A DNA stretch of 64,000 bases from Bacteroidales bacterium (GCA_017504965.1 JAFVQD010000008.1:62001-126000); one strand, 5' to 3'. Positions 10,401 through 18,145 are shown, counted from the first letter of the stretch. The notes: generated from the sequence alone by a model not told the origin. Made by a program: numbers and translations.

Positions 10401-10583
10401 ATATCTACCATCCACGTCTGTCGATGTTCCTACAAGAGTCCCTTTGACTACTACTGAAGCACCGATAAGTGCTGATCCATCAGTAGCATCAGTAACAGTA
10501 CCTGATACCTGGATATTCTGTGCAAAAGCTACAGAAGTTACCGCAAGTAACAGACATGTTAAAACTAGTCTGATTTTTTTCAT
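7443..10583 (-). CDS. SusC/RagA-family TonB-dependent outer-membrane transporter
   Basis: A 1046-residue SusC-like protein. A signal peptide (VTSVAFAQ) is followed by a carboxypeptidase-regulatory-like domain (about 23-105, VSGTVTDATDGSALIGASV). A TonB-box-like segment DEVVMVAYGT comes next, then the plug domain with VRGVGSINASSTPLYVVDG-type text (IRGVGSINASS, VLKDAAAAALYGARGANGVVMITTKKG), and a 22-strand barrel ending CGIDINF. There is no STN domain, so signalling to an anti-sigma factor is unlikely. It is the first gene of the operon with susD and a third lipoprotein. No sigma/anti-sigma pair, hybrid two-component sensor or glycoside hydrolase lies beside it, which argues against a classical polysaccharide utilisation locus. 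Confidence 0.97.
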   Translation of the reverse strand: MKKIRLVLTCLLLAVTSVAFAQNIQVSGTVTDATDGSALIGASVVVKGTLVGTSTDVDGRYTISVPANGVLEFVYVGYTTATMAVNGNTALDVALTPDAESLDEVVMVAYGTAKKSSFTGSAATVKTESITKRTVSNVAKAIEGLVAGVTTTSGGGQPGDGASIQIRGVGSINASSTPLYVVDGIAFDGNLASINPNDIESMTVLKDAAAAALYGARGANGVVMITTKKGSDGVTNVNFKAQVGMQQRSLKRYDVLDQREFVEITYEAMKNNYYFNGGYPMDVAMQYAMEDLGPTLGGETYNPFKNYTWDTVIDPATGKVHADAVSSWDEDWMDELTNTQALRQEYQVGANGGNEKTKYALSVGYLKEDGVLITTMFQRYSARANVDHNVTKWLAMGVNANYAYTNSNSSQYSSTQTGNAWYSAQFMAPIYPVYRKDAAGQTMVDEFGNKLYDYGEDGRPKAGGFNVVGDLYDNHYETLRDNVGARTYFRLGGNDDSLGALKGLTFTVNFGADLTNRNITSYYNPYHGDGAQTQGSVDKYNTRTFSYTFNQLLAYDRTFGDHHILVQGGHEYYSYNYKYLYASRNQVYPGIPELAPAVTIGGANSYSQDYRIESYLGRLGYDYADRYYLEATWRTDGSSRFYKDNRWGQFWSVGGSWRLSEEPFMKGAAWMDNMTIRASYGQLGNDDLGTYYAWQSFYDLTWANAGNPGALVNSLENKNVTWEKKGTWNIGLEATLFKRLLNLNVEYYISKTTDLLLSNPMAMSTGFTGYSDNIGSLKNQGLEATVRVNWLQKQNFRASSTVMFYTNKNTVLSLTDGVDEISGTQVIKVGLPIYTYHMVKSAGVDPATGSQLYWAYKKDENGDKIEGSDYITSSKTEAQNSKYYLDSRAPKFQGSFGSDFQLGPVDFSFLTTFSYGGHVYESVYAQSMEAMYFGDTWNKQILRRWQKPGDVTDVPAVMVNSGRLGTDKNLIDASYFTIKSIQLGYTLPQKWTQKAHIKGLRIFLVGDNIAMFNYLNGMDPQYNLTGGTSYSYAPTRSFSCGIDINF

Positions 10584-10917
10584 GTAGATAATTTTTTAAG
10601 GTTAATAAATAATAATATAATTAAAAATTCTTTGTTTCTCTTTAACTGAATTTGGTTTATTGGTTGCAATTTGTTAAAAATAACTCCAAATTTTTTTACT
10701 TTTTTCACACTTAAACGCCTTAAAAGTCAGCGATTAAGGAGCAAAAATAAAAAAATAATTCATAACTGCAAAATGTTGGCAGATTTTTTCGATGGAAAAA
10801 GTATAAATTTTGGGCATTTGGCACATAAATTTAAAAATAACAGGGTTTCAAATTGAAAGCACATACAGGCCTATTTTAGACTAATTGTTTCATATAGCAC
10901 TATAATTCGTTAATATT
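10584..10917. other. AT-rich intergenic region with the susC promoter and leader
   Basis: This 334-base stretch holds no convincing gene. It contains the susC promoter (10742-10772), an expected leader of about 150 bases, and the left arm (10845-10855) of an inverted repeat that brackets the integrase remnant. A 61-codon open frame on the plus strand (10671-10856) is low-complexity AT-rich sequence and is not supported as a gene. Confidence 0.7.
10742..10772 (-). promoter_or_regulatory. Full Bacteroidetes-type promoter of the SusCD operon
   Basis: On the minus strand TTTG (10769-10772) is followed after exactly 19 bases by TATTTTTG (10742-10749), matching the TTTG-N19-TAnnTTTG consensus. It predicts transcription from about 10735 and an untranslated leader of about 150 bases before susC. 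Confidence 0.75.
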
Positions 10918-11112
10918 ATGTCGACAGTTTCTTATTTTACCCGCTCTCTGAAAAAAGGGGATAAAGAGATCGCCATTTGGGTGAGAATCCACCATTGCGG
11001 ACAGGATATACGCCTATCACTCCATTTAAGTCTTCCTGCCAAGTACTGGAGTAAAAAGAGAGGGCGCATCAGGGTTGTTCACCTGGAAGAGCCATTCTTA
11101 ACAATTTGAAAC
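10845..11112. repeat. 11-bp perfect inverted repeat flanking the integrase remnant
   Basis: GTTTCAAATTG at 10845-10855 is the exact reverse complement of CAATTTGAAAC at 11102-11112. The pair encloses the integrase N-terminal remnant; the right arm overlaps its stop codon. It could be chance in AT-rich DNA or the scar of a mobile element. Confidence 0.45.
10918..11109 (+). pseudogene. Remnant of a tyrosine recombinase/integrase (N-terminal arm DNA-binding domain only)
   Basis: A 63-codon frame reading MSTVSYFTRSLKKGDKEIAI, then VRIHHCGQDIRLSLHLSLPA and KYWSKKRGRIR. The pattern of a short strand, basic residues, IRLSL, then P..W.KK.GRI matches the arm DNA-binding domain at the N terminus of Bacteroidetes tyrosine integrases (families of about 400 residues). 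The core-binding and catalytic R-H-R-Y domains are absent, so this is a truncated remnant. A plus-strand terminator hairpin remains about 100 bases downstream, as expected if the middle of the gene was deleted. The match was made by eye; an unrelated small basic protein is the alternative. Confidence 0.6.
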
Positions 11113-11213
11113 ATCATATTTACACCATAATTTTGGATTCAGAAAAGATATCATCCTCCACCCTCCAATATGAAATGAGGCGATTTCAGAGATGAGGCAG
11201 AAGTAACATTTTT

Positions 11214-11244
11214 GAGGCTGGCACACGATGTCAGCCTCTTTTTT
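11214..11244 (+). terminator. Orphan intrinsic terminator on the plus strand
   Basis: GAGGCTGGCA (11214-11223) pairs with TGTCAGCCTC (11229-11238) with one mismatch and is followed by six T residues on the plus strand. The only plus-strand gene upstream is the integrase remnant. For murI on the minus strand there is no T tail. Confidence 0.7.
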
Positions 11245-11255
11245 ATCACACTTGA

Positions 11256-12035
11256 CTACACTTTAACTGTAAGAAATGCCTGATCAGGCACAGATGGGAC
11301 GATTTTTGACACGATTGAGTGCATTACCGAAGTGTCCCCCGTAGAGTAAAACAAGTACTGTGATGATGAGTGTTTTCTCCCCTCTATAGATTCAAGCAAT
11401 CTTTTGGTTTGAAGGGCGATAGCGGGTGCCGGATTGATGATATTTATCCCATCTCCCGCTATTTTTCTGATAGCTGACTCGAGAAATGGGTAGTGGGTGC
11501 AGCCAAGCACTATGGCGTCAGCTCCAGATTCCAGCATAGGGTCGACATACCTGTGTAGAACCTTCTCTACCTCCGGACCTTCAGTAAGTCCCCCTTCGAC
11601 AAATTCTACAAGCCCCGCCCCTACCTTTTCGATGACTTCTACATCACTGGCAAATTTCTCAAGGGTATTGTGATACAGGGAGCCCTTGAAGGTATTTGCG
11701 GTCGCCAGGACACCTACCACTCCCGTTTTGGATGTGAGAGCTGCCGGTTTTATGGCCGGCTCCATCCCCACAAAAGGGATAGGATATTTTTCCCTCAGAT
11801 ATTTCACTGCCGCAGCAGTGGCTGTATTGCAAGCGATGACCACCACCTCGGCCCCTTTACCGATAAGGAACCGGGTGATAGCCTCTGCCCGCTCAATTAT
11901 ATATTCGACAGGCTTGTTCCCGTAGGGGCAATGTGCTGCATCAGAGAGATATACATAGTCCTGTTCAGGCATCAGTGCATATAGCTCCCTGAATACAGAT
12001 AGCCCGCCCACTCCGGAATCAAAAACACCTATCAT
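11256..12035 (-). CDS. murI: Glutamate racemase
   Basis: A 259-residue cytoplasmic enzyme that converts L-glutamate to D-glutamate for peptidoglycan stem peptides. The family motifs are complete: MIGVFDSGVGGLSV (catalytic-pocket Asp/Ser), VIACNTATAAAV with the first catalytic Cys, and VLGCTHYPFLES with the second catalytic Cys and His. Length is normal for the family. It is the last gene of a minus-strand run and starts 5 bases after the thioredoxin-fold lipoprotein gene. In many Bacteroidales murI lies close to the bamA-skp cluster; here it sits about 6 kb further along the same strand. Confidence 0.96.
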   Translation of the reverse strand: MIGVFDSGVGGLSVFRELYALMPEQDYVYLSDAAHCPYGNKPVEYIIERAEAITRFLIGKGAEVVVIACNTATAAAVKYLREKYPIPFVGMEPAIKPAALTSKTGVVGVLATANTFKGSLYHNTLEKFASDVEVIEKVGAGLVEFVEGGLTEGPEVEKVLHRYVDPMLESGADAIVLGCTHYPFLESAIRKIAGDGINIINPAPAIALQTKRLLESIEGRKHSSSQYLFYSTGDTSVMHSIVSKIVPSVPDQAFLTVKV

Positions 12036-12040
12036 ACAGA

Positions 12041-13156
12041 CTATTTAAGGTGCTCTTCGAGCAATTTGATAATCTCCTCTTCAGATACTCTGCGTGCGAT
12101 GATCTTACCTTCTCCGTCCACAAATGCATTTTGAGGAATGTATCTTACATTGTAGAGTTTAGCAGCCTCGGTGTCCCAGAAGTTGATATCTGAAACTTGA
12201 GTCCAGGTAAGTTTGTCAGTCTTGATAGCATCAAGCCACTGCTCTCTGTCTCTGTCCAGAGATACACCCAGGATCTCGAAGCCTTTCTTATGATACTCTT
12301 TGTAGATCTTTACAAGCTTAGGATTAAACTGACGGCAAGGGTTGCACCAGCCGGCCCAGAAATCTATCATAGTCACTTTACCTTTCTTGTAAACATCTGA
12401 AAGCTTAACCTCTTTTCCATCAGGATCTTTCATAGTGAAATCAGGGGCTACCTGTCCGATCTGGAGAGCTCTCTCCTTAACGATCAACTCTTCTGCTGCC
12501 ACCAGTCTCTTGTGAGTGGCAAAACGTGCATCTGCTTTGAATTTTGCCAACACCTCTTCAGCCATTTCAAGTTTCATATCCAATACATCACTTGCAAACT
12601 GCATAAGGGCATAGTAACTCATAGGGTTTGCCAGCACTACTGAATCGGAGAAAGCACGTACTCTGGCGTCCACTTCGTCAAAAAGGGCCACGATCTCAGC
12701 TTTTCTCTCAGAAGATGTATTCTTGTCTCTATACTCATCCAGAAGAGCTTTTCTGTCAGGCATAAGCTCATTCTGAATCTTTTTGCCCTCTTCATTTACA
12801 AGGGTGATAAGAGCCTGTGTCTCTCCACCTTTAACCTCAGCTTCGCTAAGTTTGTCAGAAACTGCATTTACAGTGAATGAGGTGTTCTCCAGGAAGAGTG
12901 TCACATATCCTGGAAGCCCCTCTACCTGGATGTAGTAGTTTTCAGGATCAGACACTACACCTTTAAACTGGAATTTACCGTTTACAAGATCTACAGTGTC
13001 TCTGGTAGGGTTCTTTCTATCTGAACTTACAAGATAGGCCTTTCCGTTCTTCAAGGCTTCATCTTCACCTGCAATGCTGCCGGTGATATTATAACCGCCA
13101 TTTGAGCAAGATGCCAATCCCACTACTGCTGCGGCCAAAAGGAACAATTTTTTCAT
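12041..13156 (-). CDS. DUF4369 and TlpA-like thioredoxin-fold lipoprotein
   Basis: A 371-residue lipoprotein (lipobox GLASC, Cys17). Residues about 22-115 form a DUF4369-type beta domain (ITGSIAGEDEALKNGKAYL, GKFQFKGVVSDPENYYI). A helical linker follows, and residues about 235-370 are a TlpA/AhpC-TSA thioredoxin fold with the redox motif WAGWCNPCRQ and the cis-Pro segment NVRYIPQNAFVDGEGKI. Such proteins act as periplasmic thiol-disulfide oxidoreductases anchored to a membrane; the substrate is unknown. The active-site CNPC dipeptide differs from the CGPC of general thioredoxin. The gene is 18 bases after the carbonic anhydrase gene and 5 before murI, so all three are probably one transcript. 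Confidence 0.9.
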   Translation of the reverse strand: MKKLFLLAAAVVGLASCSNGGYNITGSIAGEDEALKNGKAYLVSSDRKNPTRDTVDLVNGKFQFKGVVSDPENYYIQVEGLPGYVTLFLENTSFTVNAVSDKLSEAEVKGGETQALITLVNEEGKKIQNELMPDRKALLDEYRDKNTSSERKAEIVALFDEVDARVRAFSDSVVLANPMSYYALMQFASDVLDMKLEMAEEVLAKFKADARFATHKRLVAAEELIVKERALQIGQVAPDFTMKDPDGKEVKLSDVYKKGKVTMIDFWAGWCNPCRQFNPKLVKIYKEYHKKGFEILGVSLDRDREQWLDAIKTDKLTWTQVSDINFWDTEAAKLYNVRYIPQNAFVDGEGKIIARRVSEEEIIKLLEEHLK

Positions 13157-13174
13157 ACTTTTTTTATTTATGGT

Positions 13175-13699
13175 TTATTTGTAATTCTCTTCATCCAGGA
13201 ACCACTCCTTGTACATCATATATCCCTGGGCATTTTTATGGGCAGCGGCTGTTATCTCCTCACTCCCCTCTTTGACCTGGGCAGCAGGTATACCTGCATA
13301 TACACCTGGCTCTAGTTTCTTATTGGACAATACCACAGCTCCCGCTGCAATAATGCTTCCGTCTGCCACCTCTGCATTGTCCATAAGGATGGCACCCATA
13401 CCTACCAGGACATTGCTCCCCACCTTCGCTCCGTGGATGATAGCATTGTGACCGACCGACACATCATCGCCCACCTCCACGATGGATCTTTTATGTAGGG
13501 TATGGAGCACTGCTCCATCCTGAATATTCACCCTATTACCTACTCTGATGGGGTTTACATCGCCTCTAAGGACACAAGAGTACCAGATGCTGCAGTCATC
13601 TCCGATCTCCACATCTCCCACTATTACCGCATTTTCTGCTATAAAACAGTTCTTTCCGATTTTCGGGGTAAATCCGTTCAATGATTTAATTATAGCCAT
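13175..13699 (-). CDS. Gamma-type carbonic anhydrase family protein (left-handed beta helix)
   Basis: A 174-residue hexapeptide-repeat protein. I choose the ATG ending at 13699 (MAIIKSLNG), seven codons inside the longest frame, because a consensus -7 box sits 19 bases upstream. Repeats of the [LIV]-G-x-x type run through the protein (VIVGDVEIGDDCSIWYSCVLRGDV, split by the usual loops). The zinc-site histidines of gamma carbonic anhydrases are visible: HTLHKRS and VGHNAIIHGA. Function is probably reversible CO2 hydration or a related metal-dependent reaction in the cytoplasm; many members (YrdA/PaaY-like) lack proven activity. Confidence 0.85.
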   Translation of the reverse strand: MAIIKSLNGFTPKIGKNCFIAENAVIVGDVEIGDDCSIWYSCVLRGDVNPIRVGNRVNIQDGAVLHTLHKRSIVEVGDDVSVGHNAIIHGAKVGSNVLVGMGAILMDNAEVADGSIIAAGAVVLSNKKLEPGVYAGIPAAQVKEGSEEITAAAHKNAQGYMMYKEWFLDEENYK

Positions 13700-13717
13700 A
13701 ACAAGTGTTTTAACCCA

Positions 13718-13725
13718 CAAATATA
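13718..13725 (-). promoter_or_regulatory. -7 promoter box of the carbonic anhydrase-murI operon
   Basis: TATATTTG on the minus strand matches TAnnTTTG exactly, 18 bases before the ATG ending at 13699 and just after the gdhA terminator. It supports a separate transcript for the last three genes of this block. Confidence 0.65.
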
Positions 13726-13734
13726 ATACTTTTA

Positions 13735-13773
13735 TAAAAAAAAGAGAGACGATATTGATCTCGTCTCTCTTCG
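13735..13773 (-). terminator. Intrinsic terminator after gdhA
   Basis: On the minus strand an 11-bp stem (AAGAGAGACGA with TCGTCTCTCTT) is followed by a run of T residues ending near 13735. It lies about 40 bases after the gdhA stop. Confidence 0.88.
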
Positions 13774-13813
13774 ATTTATATGAGATTCCCGGTCTGACCG
13801 GAAATGACTTATA

Positions 13814-15157
13814 CTATAGAGTACCTTGTTCAAGCATAGCCTGAGCCACTTTCATGAAGCCGGCGATGTTAGCACCTTTCACATAGTCAACTGAACCATC
13901 TGGCTGTGAACCGAATTTAACACAAGCCTCGTGGATGCTTTCCATAATGAAGTGAAGTTTTTCATCAACCTCTTTAGCTGACCAGCTGATGTGAGAAGCG
14001 TTCTGAGTCATCTCAAGACCTGAAGTAGCTACACCACCTGCGTTAACTGCTTTACCAGGAGCGAAGAGGATACCAGCTGACTGGAATGTGTGGATAGCCT
14101 CAGGGGTACAACCCATGTTAGAAACCTCGCAGCAGCACCAAGTACCGTTAGCAAGAAGTTCTTTAGCGTCGTCACCGTTAAGCTCGTTCTGGAATGCACA
14201 AGGAAGAGCGATATCACATTTTACGCTCCAAGCTTTCTTACCGGCAGTGAATTTGGCAGCTGCAGGGAACTGAGTAGCCATATCCTCTACTTTGTTACGG
14301 TTAGAAGCACGCATAACAAGCATATAGTCGATCATCTCTTTAGTGATACCCTCAGGGATCTCGCATACGCCGTCTGGACCAGAGATAGCCACAACTTTAG
14401 CGCCAAGCTCTACAGCTTTAGTAGCTGCACCCCAAGCTACGTTACCGAAGCCTGAAAGGGCAACAGTCTTACCTGCGATATCTTTACCTGCTTTGTGAAG
14501 AACGTGCTGAGTGAAGTAAAGAGCACCGAAACCGGTAGCTTCAGGACGAAGGATAGAACCACCCCAAGTACCACCTTTACCAGTCAATACGCCAGTGTTA
14601 TATTCACGAGCAAGTTTTTTGTACATACCGTACATATAACCGATCTCACGACCACCTACACCTACGTCACCTGCAGGGATATCCTGATCAGGACCGATGC
14701 ATCTCCAAAGTTCCCACATAAATGCCTGGCAGAATCTCATGATTTCAGCGTCAGATTTTCCTACTGGATCGAAATCTGAACCACCTTTACCACCACCCAT
14801 AGGAAGAGTAGTCAAAGCGTTTTTGAAAGTCTGCTCGAAACCTAGGAATTTCAACATTGAAGGGGTAACTGCTTTGTGGAAGCGAAGACCACCTTTGTAA
14901 GGGCCAATAGCAGAGTTGAACTGAACTCTGTAACCAAGGTTAGTTTGAACTTCACCTTTATCGTCAACCCAAGTAACTCTGAAAGTGAAAATACGGTCTG
15001 GTTCTACCATTCTTTCCACGATCTTAGCTTTTTCAAACTCAGGATGCTGGTTGTAAACTTCTTCGATTGAATCAAGTACCTCTTTTACAGCTTGAAGATA
15101 CTCTTTCTCGTGACCATACTTAGCCTCAAGTTTGGCCATTACTTCTGAAACTTTCAT
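13814..15157 (-). CDS. gdhA: NADP-specific glutamate dehydrogenase (hexameric class I)
   Basis: A 447-residue enzyme interconverting 2-oxoglutarate plus ammonia and glutamate. The active-site stretch LPMGGGKGGSDFDPVGKSD carries the catalytic Lys, and GPDQDIPAGDVGVGGREIGYM matches the substrate domain. The Rossmann nucleotide motif is VALSGFGNVAWGAA. Length is exactly typical of the small hexameric, NADP-linked class. It follows korB by 51 bases and is closed by its own terminator. Ammonia assimilation next to KorAB, which makes or uses 2-oxoglutarate, is metabolically coherent. Confidence 0.97.
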   Translation of the reverse strand: MKVSEVMAKLEAKYGHEKEYLQAVKEVLDSIEEVYNQHPEFEKAKIVERMVEPDRIFTFRVTWVDDKGEVQTNLGYRVQFNSAIGPYKGGLRFHKAVTPSMLKFLGFEQTFKNALTTLPMGGGKGGSDFDPVGKSDAEIMRFCQAFMWELWRCIGPDQDIPAGDVGVGGREIGYMYGMYKKLAREYNTGVLTGKGGTWGGSILRPEATGFGALYFTQHVLHKAGKDIAGKTVALSGFGNVAWGAATKAVELGAKVVAISGPDGVCEIPEGITKEMIDYMLVMRASNRNKVEDMATQFPAAAKFTAGKKAWSVKCDIALPCAFQNELNGDDAKELLANGTWCCCEVSNMGCTPEAIHTFQSAGILFAPGKAVNAGGVATSGLEMTQNASHISWSAKEVDEKLHFIMESIHEACVKFGSQPDGSVDYVKGANIAGFMKVAQAMLEQGTL

Positions 15158-15208
15158 AATAACTGTTTATTAATTAAAGTATAATGTTAAAAATTTAAGG
15201 TATTCTAA

Positions 15209-16228
15209 TTATTTCACTTCCCAAGTGGCGCCGCTATGGAGAAGTTCGTCCACTGAGTGGATCTTCGCATTGGCTTTAACCTCTTCTAGCTGCTCTTCCA
15301 CTCTCTGGTCATAAGTGCCGTCCTCTACATCGCGGATAACACCTAATGCCACAGGGAAGTCAGGGTGTTTCATCTCTACCAGCATAGTATGGATAGCAGC
15401 ATCCTGGCAGTGTGCATCGTGAACGAGGATATCACTCTCAGTAACTCCATTTTCGCCGATTTTCACCACTTTAAGTTTACCATCTTCACCAAGTACCAGA
15501 CCTTTATCTCTCTCTTTACCGAAGATCATAGGCTCACCGTGACGAAGGGTGATGGTTCTGTCTGCCTTCACATCCTTGTCTGAGATCTCTTTATGGCTTC
15601 CGTCGTTATAGATAACGCAGTTTACCAACATCTCGTTTACTGAACAGCCTTTATGTTTTGCTGATGCAAGGAACACCTCCTGATTAAGTTTGATATCTGA
15701 GTCGATACTGCGTGCGAAGAAAGTACCTCTTGCACCAATTACCAGTGAACCCGGATTGAAAGGCTGCTCTACTGTACCATAAGGAGATGTCTTAGTGATC
15801 TTGCCCAGTGGTGATGTAGGAGAATACTGACCTTTTGTAAGACCGTAGATTCTGTTGTTGAACAATACGATGTTGATATCGATATTACGACGGATAGCGT
15901 GGATAAAGTGGTTACCACCGATAGCCAGTGAGTCACCGTCACCTGTAGCCTGCCATACAGCAAGTTTGGGGTTAGCTACTTTCACACCTGTAGAGATGGC
16001 AGTAGCACGACCGTGGATACTGTGGAATCCATAAGTATTCATATAGTAAGGAAGACGTGAAGAACAACCGATACCTGATACAAATACAAAATCTTCAAGG
16101 TTATAATTCATAGCCTCTGCCACCTCAGGCATAGCCCTCTGAAGTGACATAAGAACCATATGGTCACCACAGCCTGGGCACCATCTTACTTCCTGATTGC
16201 TTTTAAAATCTTGAGCTGTATATTTCAT
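15209..16228 (-). CDS. korB: 2-oxoacid:ferredoxin oxidoreductase subunit beta (KorB-like)
   Basis: A 339-residue subunit that binds thiamine diphosphate and an iron-sulfur cluster. I choose the ATG ending at 16228 (MKYTAQDFKSNQEVRWCPGC), 14 codons inside the longest frame, because a strong AGGAGG site sits just before it and that stretch is the normal N terminus of the family. Motifs: WCPGCGDH, VSGIGCSSRLPYYM, and the ThDP site ATGDGDSLAIGGNHFIHAIRRN. With KorA it catalyses CoA- and ferredoxin-dependent oxidative decarboxylation of 2-oxoglutarate, or the reverse carboxylation in anaerobes. The substrate could be another 2-oxoacid; 2-oxoglutarate is favoured by the pairing with gdhA. Confidence 0.93.
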   Translation of the reverse strand: MKYTAQDFKSNQEVRWCPGCGDHMVLMSLQRAMPEVAEAMNYNLEDFVFVSGIGCSSRLPYYMNTYGFHSIHGRATAISTGVKVANPKLAVWQATGDGDSLAIGGNHFIHAIRRNIDINIVLFNNRIYGLTKGQYSPTSPLGKITKTSPYGTVEQPFNPGSLVIGARGTFFARSIDSDIKLNQEVFLASAKHKGCSVNEMLVNCVIYNDGSHKEISDKDVKADRTITLRHGEPMIFGKERDKGLVLGEDGKLKVVKIGENGVTESDILVHDAHCQDAAIHTMLVEMKHPDFPVALGVIRDVEDGTYDQRVEEQLEEVKANAKIHSVDELLHSGATWEVK

Positions 16229-16234
16229 AATCTG

Positions 16235-16244
16235 ACTTCCTCCT
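16235..16244 (-). promoter_or_regulatory. Strong Shine-Dalgarno sequence before korB
   Basis: The minus strand reads AGGAGGAAGT, six bases before the ATG ending at 16228. Strong Shine-Dalgarno sites are uncommon in Bacteroidetes; this one fixes the korB start and lies just after the korA stop. Confidence 0.55.
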
Positions 16245-16247
16245 CTA

Positions 16248-18080
16248 TTATAGAATGTTATTAACTGCATCCATTACATCTTTAACGATGAAAGGCTGAC
16301 CTTGAACTTTGTTCAACTGATGATAGTGGAATTGAGGATGTTTGTCTCTCAAATATGCAGCAAACTGACCACTATTCAACTCGCATACGATAATCTTCTT
16401 GAATTTGGAGAATACCTCTGCTGTATTTTTAGGTAGTGGATTGATATAGTCGAAATGGGCCAAAGATACGCTCTTGCCCTGAGCCTGGAACTCTTTGACA
16501 GCGGTATAAAGGTGACCGAATGTACCACCCCAGCCTACTACAAGAACTTCACCCTCTTTTTCACCTATAACCTCAAGTTCAGGGATATAATTTGCTGCTC
16601 TTGCCACTTTTTCCGCACGTGCAGCCACCATCATCTCGTGGTTTTGAGGATCTGAAGAGATAACTCCCTCAGGGGTTTTCTCCAAACCACCTACTCTGTG
16701 CATCATACCAGGGGTGCCAGGAATAGCCCATTGTCTTGCATACTTCTCTTCGTCTCTTACGTATGGCTTGAATTTGCCTTCACACTCTGTAACTATAGGG
16801 GCTTTGATAGATGGATAATCCTTCATAGAAGGGATCTTCCAAGGCTCAGAACCATTGCCGAGGAAACCCTCTGTAAGAAGGATAACCGGCATCATATGTT
16901 CCAATGCGAATTTACCTGCATAGAATGCTTTATCGAAGCAGTCTGATGGAGAGTGAGCTGCCATAACCATAATAGGGCACTCACCATTACGTCCATAAAG
17001 TGCCTGGTTAAGGTCTGTCTGTTCAGTCTTGGTAGGGATACCGGTAGATGGGCCACTACGCTGTACATCTACGATAACCAATGGAAGCTCTGTGATCATA
17101 GCCAGACCGAGAGCCTCTGATTTAAGTGAAAGACCCGGACCTGAAGTGGTAGTCACAGCGAAGTTACCTGCGTATGCAGCACCGATAGCGGTACAGATAC
17201 CTGAGATCTCATCTTCACACTGAACAGTCTTGGCACCAAGATTTTTATATATTGCAAGCTCTTCCAGAACAGCTGTAGCAGGGGTGATAGGGTATGAACC
17301 GCAGAACAATGGAATACCCGATTTCTCAGAAGCTGCCAAAAGGCCCCAAGCAGTAGCCTGGTTACCGTTGATATTTCTGTAGGTACCTTTCTCCTGCTGA
17401 GCAGGTGCTATAGTATATGTATTGGCGATAGCGTGGATATTGCTTGCATAGTTGAAGCCGTCTTTCAACACTTTCTTATTGACATCAATAAGCTGTGGTT
17501 TTTTCTTGAATTTTTTCTCCAGATACTCGAATGTGTGGTCCATCTCCCTGTTGAAAAGGTAGAAACACATACCCAGAGTGAACATATTCTTACAACGAAC
17601 GATAGACTTATTGTCCAAGCCACTGTCCTTCAAAGACTCTTTTGTCAGAGTGGTGATAGGAGAGACAATGATATTTCTGTCCTCAATCTTCAACTCTTCA
17701 AAAGGATTCATAGTCTGGAAACCTGCCCTTACAATATTTGCCTCATCGAAAGCATCCTCATCAAGGATAATTGTCGCGGTAGGTTTTGTCCATTTAGCAT
17801 TTGCCCTCAATGCTGCAGGGTTCATAGCGACAAGAACGTCGCAGAAATCACCTGGAGTATTTATCTCTACAGCTCCGACGTGAACCTGGAATCCTGAAAC
17901 ACCTGAAACAGTGCCTTGAGGAGCTCTAATCTCTGCAGGATAATCTGGAAAAGTAGAAATTTCATTGCCGTACAACGCAGATGAGTCTGCGAAAAGAGTA
18001 CCGGTCAATTGCATACCATCACCCGAGTCACCAGCGAAACGGATAACAACATCTTGTATGTCAATAACTTTGTGCTGCAT
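16248..18080 (-). CDS. korA: 2-oxoacid:acceptor oxidoreductase subunit alpha (KorA-like, gamma-alpha fusion)
   Basis: A 610-residue protein with the gamma domain fused ahead of the alpha pyrimidine-binding domain, as usual in this family. The gamma part starts with VIRFAGDSGDGMQLTG and continues to about residue 195. The alpha part contains ISGNQA-like NINGNQATAWGLLAASEKSG, FCGSYPITPATAVLEEL, and TTSGPGLSLKSEALGLA. The C-terminal domain has VVGWGGTFGHLYTAV. It is the first gene of the unit, preceded by a consensus -7 box, and korB follows after 19 bases. Confidence 0.94.
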   Translation of the reverse strand: MQHKVIDIQDVVIRFAGDSGDGMQLTGTLFADSSALYGNEISTFPDYPAEIRAPQGTVSGVSGFQVHVGAVEINTPGDFCDVLVAMNPAALRANAKWTKPTATIILDEDAFDEANIVRAGFQTMNPFEELKIEDRNIIVSPITTLTKESLKDSGLDNKSIVRCKNMFTLGMCFYLFNREMDHTFEYLEKKFKKKPQLIDVNKKVLKDGFNYASNIHAIANTYTIAPAQQEKGTYRNINGNQATAWGLLAASEKSGIPLFCGSYPITPATAVLEELAIYKNLGAKTVQCEDEISGICTAIGAAYAGNFAVTTTSGPGLSLKSEALGLAMITELPLVIVDVQRSGPSTGIPTKTEQTDLNQALYGRNGECPIMVMAAHSPSDCFDKAFYAGKFALEHMMPVILLTEGFLGNGSEPWKIPSMKDYPSIKAPIVTECEGKFKPYVRDEEKYARQWAIPGTPGMMHRVGGLEKTPEGVISSDPQNHEMMVAARAEKVARAANYIPELEVIGEKEGEVLVVGWGGTFGHLYTAVKEFQAQGKSVSLAHFDYINPLPKNTAEVFSKFKKIIVCELNSGQFAAYLRDKHPQFHYHQLNKVQGQPFIVKDVMDAVNNIL

Positions 18081-18102
18081 ATATAATTTAGTTTAGTAAA
18101 GA

Positions 18103-18110
18103 CAAAATTA
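18103..18110 (-). promoter_or_regulatory. -7 promoter box of korA-korB(-gdhA)
   Basis: TAATTTTG on the minus strand matches TAnnTTTG, 22 bases before the korA ATG and downstream of the skp terminator. Confidence 0.6.
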
Positions 18111-18145
18111 AACATTATTTTTTCACTTAGCCAATTTATTTTAAC

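Noticed and set aside
10671..10856. 61-codon plus-strand frame in the gap upstream of susC
   Set aside because: Low-complexity AT-rich composition; it is antisense to the susC promoter and leader.
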